From contig JARGXX010000005.1 of the NCBI GenBank assembly GCA_030374765.1, positions 1 through 64,000 of the forward strand: DNA of 64,000 nucleotides, written 5' to 3'. Shown here piece after piece: positions 1 through 6,249 of this stretch (position 1 is its first letter; every line of letters begins with the position of its first letter). This stretch comes from Agarophyton chilense (lineage: Eukaryota > Rhodophyta > Florideophyceae > Gracilariales > Gracilariaceae). Below the pieces are notes generated by a model. It ran no database searches. It saw only the letters and a list, made by a program, of their open reading frames with translations, and was not told the DNA's origin. Made by a program: the position numbers and the translations under genes.

Positions 1-660
1 AACCCCAACTTAAAGAAACTCGAAAAAACTTTGGGAAGAAGCATTGCGCACCGCCAATTACGTTCGAAACCGGTGTCTCACAAAGTCCACTCACCCCAAG
101 TACAAGAACCCGAACACCACACGAGGCTCTCACGGTAACTCGACCACAAATATTTCCACACTTGAAAGTCTTCGGCTGTAAGGCGTACATCATGCGCCCA
201 CCGAATCAACGCCGAACGAAATTCGACGGGAAGGTTTGGAAGGGGTACTAGTCGGATACGGACCCTCAGGCTACCGTGTGTATGTGCCGGGGAAAGAAAC
301 AAAATATACACATCCCATGACGTACGCTTCGACGAAAGCGAGAAAAACAACACCCAAGAGAGGCAGAGAGAGGATGTGCACAGCAATGAGTTGGTAGACA
401 TTATTGAAGCCGACTTTAACACCGCCAGTGACATAGGAAACGGTGAAATCGCTGAAGAGTTACCGGAGTTAGCACCTCACACAGTCTGTGAAAACGAAAC
501 CCCGGCAGAGACAACACGACGGAGTGGACGTAAAAGAAAAGCCAACCGAGAAGGCACGAAACGCGCTGCCTTGGATGTCGAGTTTATAGCGCTCTTGCAT
601 TCCTGACCATAGATCACATTGCAAAAACATCACGTGCTGCACCAGCCACCGCTCTCGAGG
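1..660 (+). pseudogene. pol: copia pol, integrase C-terminal part and linker (broken)
   Basis: Short stretches in several frames match the corresponding part of the right-hand copia copy (about 62397-63047). They include the integrase tail with 'VFGCKAYI' and the 'GYGPSGYRVYVP' region that precedes reverse transcriptase in copia elements. This part is broken by several disruptions in this copy. Because the damage is concentrated at the window edge, sequencing or assembly noise is an alternative to decay. Confidence 0.75.
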
Positions 661-662
661 CC

Positions 663-2222
663 ATGGAAGGCAAAGACCGGGCCAAGTGGATTGACGCAAT
701 GAAATCAGAACTGCAGTCCCTAACGGAGCGAAATGTATTTACCGAGGAACGGTTACCAGAACATGCTGAACCCATTCCGTCTAAATGGACATTCGATATA
801 AAGCGCAACGAAAAGGGCGATATCATGAGATATAAGGCAAGGTTCGTAGCTAAAGGATTAAAACAGAAGTACGGCATAAACTTCTCGGAGGTCTTCGCAC
901 CAGTTTCCCGACTATCAACCTTCCGGATTCTTGTCGCACACGCTGTCAATGCCAATCTCGAGTTAAGGCACATCGATATTAAGACTGCGTTCCTCTACGG
1001 AGACCTAGAAGAGGAGATTTACGTGAAACCGCCGCAGCTACCTGATGAACTCAAGAAAGAATTTGGGAATGCCCCGGGAACAGTCTGGAAGCTGCTCAAA
1101 TCCCTGTATGGTTTAAAACAGGCGGCAAGAGCATTCTATATGGTATTCTCGAAGGTTCTTGAAGACATCGGCTTTACGAAGGGGAAATCGGACCCCAGCC
1201 TTTTTGTGACCGAGATAGCCGAGTTTGGAAAACTCTACGTTCTTGTATATGTGGATGATCTACTAACCGCCTGCAAGGGAAACGAAGGACACTCGTGGTT
1301 GGTCTCCAAACTTTCTCCGAGGTTTGAAGTTCGGGATCTCGGCCAAGTTAGACTTTTTCTCGGCATAGAAGTGCTTTTAGACACCCGGAACAGCATGGCC
1401 ACAATTACTCAGCGACAGTACGTAAAGGACATTCTGAAAAAGTTCTCGATGAACGAGTGCAAATCATCCGGTGCTCCCATTTTAGCATCTGCCAATCTAA
1501 CCCTCCTACCAGGGAACAATCCGAAAGTTCCCTTCCGTGAGCTCGTGGGAGCTCTGTCATACTTGGCCAATGGCACACGCCCTGACATCCAGTTCTCGGT
1601 TTCTTTCTTGTCGCGTTTCATGCACGCCTACTCCGAGGCACACTGGGAGTTGGCAAAGTGTGTGCTGAGATACCTGAAGGGAACCACGGACTACGGTATT
1701 CAGTATTGCTCAAGTGGAACGAGTGGTACACACAGTGTGATGGGATACTGTGACAGCGATTGGACTCCGAAGCATTCGGACCGAAAGTCAACTGGTGCCT
1801 ACTTCTTCTTGCTCGGGAGTGGAGCGGTGTCTTGGCGCTCACAGAAACAGAGCGTCGTAGCTTTGAGCACCGCCGAAGCTGAAGTCATTGCAGAATGCAA
1901 CGCAGCACGTGAAGCTCTGTGGTTGAAGAAAGCCATAAACGACATGGGCGCACCCCAAGACACCATAGAGATCCTTGGGGACAACACACGCGCATTAACC
2001 ATGACTAGAGAAGACCAGCTGACAGACAAGAATAAGCACATCGACGTTTCGACAATGGCCGTACGCGATTACACGAAGAAAGGACTGGTGGAATTTCACT
2101 TTGTCCCTAGCGAGCACAACGTGTCAGACCCACTGACAAAGCAGGTTTATGGATCTAAACTCGCAACGCTGAGAGCTATGATTGGGCTCCATTCAATTTC
2201 ATCCATTTCTGGCACGCCTTGA
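663..2222 (+). CDS. pol: copia reverse transcriptase and RNase H region of pol
   Basis: An open frame of 519 codons begins near the start of the RVT_2-type reverse transcriptase. Visible motifs are 'KARFVAKG', 'DIKTAFLYGDLEEEIY', 'SLYGLKQAAR' and the catalytic 'YVDDLLTA' at about residue 195. RNase H follows with 'GYCDSDWTPKHSDRKSTG' and 'LSTAEAEVIA', and the domain closes with 'HIDVSTMAVRDY' and 'SDPLTK', typical of copia RNase H. In a live element this would be the C-terminal part of a single gag-pol polyprotein copying element RNA inside cytoplasmic virus-like particles. The ATG at 663 is an internal methionine and not a true start. Confidence 0.93.
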   Translation: MEGKDRAKWIDAMKSELQSLTERNVFTEERLPEHAEPIPSKWTFDIKRNEKGDIMRYKARFVAKGLKQKYGINFSEVFAPVSRLSTFRILVAHAVNANLELRHIDIKTAFLYGDLEEEIYVKPPQLPDELKKEFGNAPGTVWKLLKSLYGLKQAARAFYMVFSKVLEDIGFTKGKSDPSLFVTEIAEFGKLYVLVYVDDLLTACKGNEGHSWLVSKLSPRFEVRDLGQVRLFLGIEVLLDTRNSMATITQRQYVKDILKKFSMNECKSSGAPILASANLTLLPGNNPKVPFRELVGALSYLANGTRPDIQFSVSFLSRFMHAYSEAHWELAKCVLRYLKGTTDYGIQYCSSGTSGTHSVMGYCDSDWTPKHSDRKSTGAYFFLLGSGAVSWRSQKQSVVALSTAEAEVIAECNAAREALWLKKAINDMGAPQDTIEILGDNTRALTMTREDQLTDKNKHIDVSTMAVRDYTKKGLVEFHFVPSEHNVSDPLTKQVYGSKLATLRAMIGLHSISSISGTP

Positions 2223-2225
2223 CCT

Positions 2226-2234
2226 AAGGGGGAA
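2226..2234 (+). promoter_or_regulatory. copia polypurine tract
   Basis: The purine run AAGGGGGAA abuts the 3' LTR directly. In LTR retrotransposons such a tract survives RNase H cleavage and primes plus-strand DNA synthesis. Confidence 0.85.
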
Positions 2235-2407
2235 TGTCATCGGTAGGCCAAGTAAGATCGGTAGGCCAAGTAAGCATGGTCACCCTCGGGCGTTATCGAT
2301 TAGTTTCCCTCCGATATCAGTAGACAAACCGTGCACAGGAGCACCACTATAAGTAAAGGACAAGACCGAGTGAACGGCTTCCTCCATGGAAGTCACTACT
2401 GCCAACA
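2235..2407 (+). repeat. copia 3' LTR (173 bp), left copy
   Basis: It begins TGTCATCGG and ends GCCAACA, so it has TG...CA ends, and it has the same length as the LTR at 59441-59613. The two differ at about four positions by eye. It opens with two tandem 18-bp copies of a motif starting ATCGGTAGGCC (2239-2256 and 2257-2274). A TATA-like TATAAGTA lies at 2348-2355. It is a very compact LTR. Confidence 0.92.
2348..2355 (+). promoter_or_regulatory. TATA-like box in copia LTR
   Basis: TATAAGTA sits about 50 bp before the LTR end and is kept in the right copy at 59554-59561. Its position fits a core promoter that would start the genomic RNA near the LTR's 3' end. This rests on the sequence motif only. 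Confidence 0.5.
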
Positions 2408-2493
2408 CTAGCATCAGCAAGTACTGTCGTGAGCTAGGTGCTTGCCTTAGGTTTGCTCATTTCGGTGAACATCGAGATGGTTCGCAAACGAGC
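2408..2493 (+). other. host sliver with the start of an interrupted open frame
   Basis: These 86 bp of single-copy DNA lie between the copia LTR and the gypsy array. An ATG at 2477 opens a frame (residues MVRKRA) that is cut by the array. The same frame continues beyond the right edge of the array after the duplicated CGAGC, as AAAMNSQTRAEQ and onward, to a TGA at 52448. At the empty site this would be an uninterrupted frame of 39 codons, rich in Arg, Lys and Ala. It may be the first exon of a host gene or a chance short frame. Confidence 0.45.
2489..2493 (+). repeat. target-site duplication CGAGC, left end of array
   Basis: CGAGC directly precedes the first TGTGACGCAA of the array and is repeated at 52343-52347 directly after the last ...TTGCGTTACA. 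Five bp is a usual duplication length for Ty3/gypsy integrases. No inner LTR is flanked by this pair. Confidence 0.9.
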
Positions 2494-2692
2494 TGTGACG
2501 CAACGCGCCGGGCCCTTATTGAGGACAAGTAGCCACCCTCCTCCGACCTCCTTACACTAAGCAGTGACGACGCCGTAATAGCTGGCATACCGCCAGGATG
2601 GAATACCGTGCATGGCGCTAGGTGTCATACGTGTGGCAATGGCCGGCAGCTAGTTCGTGTGGTTGGCACCATACAGTGCTCTGCACTGCTGC

Positions 2693-2732
2693 CTTGTAAT
2701 TTTAATTGTATTTATTAGTTGTAATCTATCGT
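2693..2732 (+). promoter_or_regulatory. AT-rich core region of the LTR, possible promoter or poly(A) region
   Basis: The stretch with TTTTAATTGTATTTATTAG is the only strongly AT-rich part of the LTR. Such a stretch could carry a TATA element or a polyadenylation signal. No canonical TATAAA or AATAAA is present, so the role is inferred from composition alone. The same stretch recurs in every LTR. Confidence 0.3.
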
Positions 2733-3144
2733 AATGGCTAACTGCTAAGCGGCCGGCGGTACCTGAGCGCCGGGTCGCCGGGGACTAGACCGAAGTAAAG
2801 TCCAAGAGGCGAGCGACGCCTCCGAACTACTAGTTCGTGTCTTGAGACTATAGGGTTATCAGACCTTCGTTCCCAGTCGACGCCGACAAGACAGGCAGCA
2901 GTCTGATCAACTGCTGCAGAGGTATCTCTCGCGTTTTAGCCTATCGATTATTCCCCGTCCAGTCCTTGCCCTCACGGCCATCGGTCGCCGCGTGGCGCAT
3001 TGCACTTTCGCTCGGTCTATTGGACCGCTGGCAGTTCTACTGCCCGAGCAGATTGTAGACCCGTATCCGTTGGATACCGAGGTGTGGATCAGGAGCCTCG
3101 GATAAGTGAGTATCACTTCCAGGTGCAGCTGGTAAAGCCAGGCA

Positions 3145-3405
3145 GGCGCATTCGTCTGGGCGCTGGTTCAATCCCAGGGCTTGCCCTGCTTTGCTATCGT
3201 CACCCGTTGGGTGTGAGTGATTACCACTTTGTGGCGCCAGTCGGCATAGCCAAGCAGACGCTCTCGTCTGAGCGCTGGTACAATCTCAGGGCTTGCCCTG
3301 CTCTGTTATCGCCACCCGTTGGGGGAAGTGGTTGGTGCGTCGTTGCCGACGTTAGGGTCGTGGCGCTAGTCCGGGCTCTGGTACAATCCCGGGGCTCGCC
3401 CCGGC
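3145..3405 (+). repeat. three diverged tandem modules with perfect hairpins inside the LTR
   Basis: A module of about 105 bp recurs three times. Each has CTGGTWCAATCYC followed by a short perfect palindromic stem-loop: CAGGGC-TT-GCCCTG at 3175-3188 and 3287-3300, and CCGGGGC-TC-GCCCCGG at 3389-3404. After the first two comes CACCCGTTGGG. Modules 1 and 2 are roughly 80% alike by eye; the third is shorter and more diverged, but its stem is still perfectly paired. The pattern suggests selection on RNA structure in the LTR transcript leader. Every LTR has it. Confidence 0.75.
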
Positions 3406-3675
3406 TACTCGTCTTACGCGGCGTATATCCAGGCCGATCACTTCGGTTCGTGTCGGATCGACACCACTCCGAGCACGTCTTCCGGACGCCTAGAGCTCCT
3501 GTGGAACGATAGGAGTCTGTGTCTAGTCGACACTCCTCGCCTGTGAGACGACGCCTCTCTTGAGTCGTTGCGGACTCTAGGGCCAGATAGCCGACCCCAG
3601 CTTTCCAGGCTCTGCCTGTGCGTAGCTCTCGCCGCCCGCGGCTGGTCTCCCGAGTAGCGCATTGCGTTACATTTC

Positions 3676-3691
3676 TGGTCTCCCGACTTAG
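3676..3691 (+). promoter_or_regulatory. gypsy primer-binding site, unit 1
   Basis: TGGTCTCCCGACTTAG starts four bases after the LTR end. TGG pairs with a tRNA 3' CCA, so the primer would end CTAAGTCGGGAGACCA. Units 2-5 have A in place of G at one position. It is not the common initiator-Met primer. A tRNA-Tyr type acceptor end (...GGGAGACCA) is the closest I can recall, but I am unsure. Confidence 0.65.
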
Positions 3692-3775
3692 AAACACAAG
3701 AGACTACGCACTCTCACTTCTTCAAATTCAAGGAGATACTCGTCTTTTTGCCCAGGTCGTCACCCGGACCCAGTC

Positions 3776-6094
3776 ATGAGCACCCGATCGGGTGCTTCCT
3801 TCAGGCGTTCGACTTCGAACGACAATCAGTCCGTTTCGGTCAGTGGTCGAGAGGCTAGTTCTACAAAGAACAACGCCTCAGCACTCAGCGGAAGCAAACC
3901 CCCGAAACTTTTCCGAGTTGCCCAGTTAGCCCATGGCCCGACGCCCGGGGAGGTGCAGTCAGCGACTGCGAGAGATGCAGCCTTCTCACCCTCCCCAGTC
4001 GTGGAAGAACCTTCTTCCTCCGGACCTGCAGGTCCTAGTGTGCCAGTGAACACACCATCGGTAGCTCTTGCTACCTCGCCTAGGGTGGAGTTCACTCCCC
4101 TTCCCTTACCGAGGCTGGACCCCCCAGCGAAACAGTCTACGACGACTGATACCGTTCGTCCCAGTAAGGTGTTTCCCCCTGAAAAAGGTCTTCATGCCCC
4201 ACCCTCGGGAGGAATTCCCATCAACGTGGATGAAACTCCATCCCCAAGACTTCCAATGGACGTAGTACCGGTGCAAGTTCGACAGCTCGTCGTTGCCGAG
4301 GTCGTAGACCTCGTGCCCAGGCTCGTGACCCAGCAGGTTAACGAGGCTGAGCGGAGTTGGAGGGAATCCCTCGAAGCTCGACTCGCCGAACTAACTGTAA
4401 AGGTTGTAGGTGAAGTGCAAGCTGCGCTGCAACAACGCCTTCAATCTTTTCTTGCGTTCGAGATCCCCCTCCAGGTGTTGCATGCCACACAACGAGGAGG
4501 TGTCACTTCTAATGGACAGGAGCTCCAGGGCCTGGAGACTCGAATCGTCAACCTGGACAAGAAGGTCGAGGACCTAGAGTTCCAACGAGCTGCCCTGCAA
4601 GGCCAGGTGGCATTCCTTATGAAGCATGGTACTTCTCCATCAGAAGGTGAGGTTCCCTCACACAAGCCCAGGGCTTCCAGAGCCAAGCAGGAGCGCAAAA
4701 GCTCTAAGGTGAAGCGCAAATCCGGTTCGGAATCTTCGTCCACGGATGATATATCATCCTCGAGCTCAGAGTCCGGTGCGGACTTGCAGAAGCACAATCT
4801 CGCAGAGATTAACCCTGCTAATAGCCGCTTCAAGAAAGTCTTGTCGTACAAGACATATCGGTTAGATAATCGAGCAACAAGCGAGAGCTCGAAAGTTAAG
4901 CGACGTGTCGCTTCTATGGTCAAGCGGTTCAATACCACCATGGCGAACCGTCGGTTCGACGGAGCAGATCCTATGTCAGTCCTGACCTTTTTAGCCGCGT
5001 TCAAACGCGAGGCCAATAACAACCGAATCTCCGAAGGTATGGCAAAGTTAGTACTCCCGTACTTCCTGACGGGCAATGCCCGTATAGCGTACGACAGTAC
5101 TTTGCACGCGGACGCGATTGACGATTCCTCCACGGGAATCAAGTCATGGCCAGAGGCTATCCAAAGGCTGCTACGCAGCTACGCGAAGGATGAGTATATC
5201 CAGGATCTAGTACGTGATCTCCGATTACTACGCCAGAGGGCTGGTGAGACTGAGCAGTCTTTCGGACAGCGTGTCCGCCTGAAGTTCTCGAGACTTTGTG
5301 GGGTTTATTCACAGGAAGAGCAAATTGCTTCCTTTATCGAAGGGCTCTTGCCCAGCGTCGCTTCGTGTGTGACACGAGACCGCCAGCTCCACCGCGATCG
5401 ATTTACGACCTTGGACGCTGTGGTTGAACTGGCTATGTCTCATGGACATACGTCACGGCTGACGCGACCGCTCAGGCATCCGTTGAATGTCAAGCCGTAT
5501 CAGGCTAATGCACCGGTGATGTCACTGGAGGGTACGACACTTTCCACCGATACGGCTCTGACAGGCCGTAATCTTGGCGACGACGCCATACTGCATATCG
5601 GCACCGATGTAGAGGGTCCGCCTACGGACCCAAGCTACAGTTGTAGCACAACAGAGGCGGAAACCCTTCCGCAATCTGACCCGTTGGGACAAAGTGACCC
5701 CGCGCTTCCGGTAGTGTCAAACTATAACACCCGTATGGAGGAGTGGGCGCAGCCCAAGCGCGTTGGATGGGTTGATCGAAGGCTCCAGCGGAGCCAGCAT
5801 GCGCCTCAACGCGAAGCTTACGGAGCTTGTTACTTATGCGCCAATCCCGACCACGTGGTCGCTGATTGCGAGTGGATCACTCCGGCCATGCGAGCGCAGG
5901 CTCGACAGCGTATAATTGAGGCCTCTCCAGAGATAGCGGCAAGGATTCCGGCGATGGTCTACTTCGTGGCAGGACTCACGCCTCCACGAAGAGGATACCA
6001 GGCCCTACGACCTAGCGCGGTGTCCGCGCAACCCCAGGTCCTTCGCAAGGACAACGCTGAGCCCCAAGCTGAGGGAAACGTCCCCCGGACTTAG
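3776..6094 (+). CDS. gag: gypsy Gag, unit 1
   Basis: Gag is the structural polyprotein that assembles virus-like particles and binds element RNA. The 772 residues show a Ser/Pro-rich N-terminus. A coiled-coil-like segment follows at about 165-285, then a Lys/Ser-rich acidic linker (about 300-345). The retrotransposon capsid (Retrotrans_gag) region is at about 380-560, and one zinc knuckle CYLCANPDHVVADC has C685, C688, H693 and C698. It is longer than usual for gypsy Gag because of the N-terminal coiled-coil part. The ATG lies 104 bp after the 5' LTR and is the first long open start. Its 3' end overlaps the pol frame at a -1 frameshift signal. Unit 1 has Ser where the other units have Gly near residue 39. 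Confidence 0.95.
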   Translation: MSTRSGASFRRSTSNDNQSVSVSGREASSTKNNASALSGSKPPKLFRVAQLAHGPTPGEVQSATARDAAFSPSPVVEEPSSSGPAGPSVPVNTPSVALATSPRVEFTPLPLPRLDPPAKQSTTTDTVRPSKVFPPEKGLHAPPSGGIPINVDETPSPRLPMDVVPVQVRQLVVAEVVDLVPRLVTQQVNEAERSWRESLEARLAELTVKVVGEVQAALQQRLQSFLAFEIPLQVLHATQRGGVTSNGQELQGLETRIVNLDKKVEDLEFQRAALQGQVAFLMKHGTSPSEGEVPSHKPRASRAKQERKSSKVKRKSGSESSSTDDISSSSSESGADLQKHNLAEINPANSRFKKVLSYKTYRLDNRATSESSKVKRRVASMVKRFNTTMANRRFDGADPMSVLTFLAAFKREANNNRISEGMAKLVLPYFLTGNARIAYDSTLHADAIDDSSTGIKSWPEAIQRLLRSYAKDEYIQDLVRDLRLLRQRAGETEQSFGQRVRLKFSRLCGVYSQEEQIASFIEGLLPSVASCVTRDRQLHRDRFTTLDAVVELAMSHGHTSRLTRPLRHPLNVKPYQANAPVMSLEGTTLSTDTALTGRNLGDDAILHIGTDVEGPPTDPSYSCSTTEAETLPQSDPLGQSDPALPVVSNYNTRMEEWAQPKRVGWVDRRLQRSQHAPQREAYGACYLCANPDHVVADCEWITPAMRAQARQRIIEASPEIAARIPAMVYFVAGLTPPRRGYQALRPSAVSAQPQVLRKDNAEPQAEGNVPRT

Positions 6095-6135
6095 AGGCCC
6101 AAGTCTCCTCTTCTAAGACTCCGGATATCAGAGAC
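6073..6135 (+). promoter_or_regulatory. -1 ribosomal frameshift signal at the gag/pol overlap
   Basis: The heptamer GGGAAAC (6073-6079) lies in the gag frame as G-GGA-AAC, the X-XXY-YYZ form. Five bases later an 11-bp stem begins: 6085-6095 pairs with 6112-6124, with a two-base bulge. The loop bases GTCTC (6103-6107) can pair with GAGAC (6131-6135), giving an H-type pseudoknot. The gag stop lies inside the stem. Slipping by -1 enters the pol frame, which is open through this point. Frameshifting here is a known strategy of gypsy elements. The same signal recurs at +9734 steps (heptamers at 15807, 25541, 35275 and 45009). Confidence 0.8.
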
Positions 6136-6249
6136 GAAGGTGACGAAATCGTTACCAAGTGTCTATTAGACAAGTGTGCAGAAGTTGTTACGCCGCAACA
6201 GGACCCCGTCCTCAAAATAGGACGCTTCAACTACAAAGTTGTAGCCCGT

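Larger units (their letters stand above)
1..2407 (+). mobile_element. Ty1/copia LTR retrotransposon, left copy, 3' part only
   Basis: The domain order integrase end, linker, reverse transcriptase, RNase H, polypurine tract, LTR is that of Ty1/copia (Pseudoviridae-like) elements. The 5' part lies outside the window. From about 660 on it is nearly identical to the second copia copy that begins at 59441, so both belong to one young family. The 5' portion present here is broken by a handful of disruptions, whereas the reverse transcriptase/RNase H portion is open. The element ends 86 bp before the gypsy array. Its own target-site repeat cannot be checked because its left end is not in the window. 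Confidence 0.93.
2494..3671 (+). repeat. gypsy LTR 1 (outer left)
   Basis: It starts TGTGACGCAA and ends TTGCGTTACA, a near-perfect 10-bp terminal inverted repeat. At 1,178 bp it is long. A notably AT-rich stretch (2693-2732) lies in otherwise GC-rich sequence. The 3' third holds three diverged tandem modules, each with a perfect hairpin. By eye it is identical to LTRs 2-5. Confidence 0.96.

Noticed and set aside
3165-3174. GGTTCAATCC resembling a pol III B box in the LTR, also present at 61594-61603 in the copia insert area
   Set aside because: There is no matching A box at the right distance and no tRNA fold around either copy, so I do not call a tRNA gene or SINE.
3000-3512. 170-codon plus-strand frame and overlapping 158-codon minus-strand frame inside the LTR, repeated in every LTR
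   Set aside because: They lie in the tandem hairpin modules, have biased composition and overlap each other; they recur only because the LTR recurs.
4441-5142. 233-codon minus-strand frame within gag, and a 216-codon one within pol (8788-9438), in each unit
   Set aside because: They mirror the strong coding frames on the opposite strand and have shadow-like composition; the antisense frames at 10303-12123 differ because no sense gene overlaps them.
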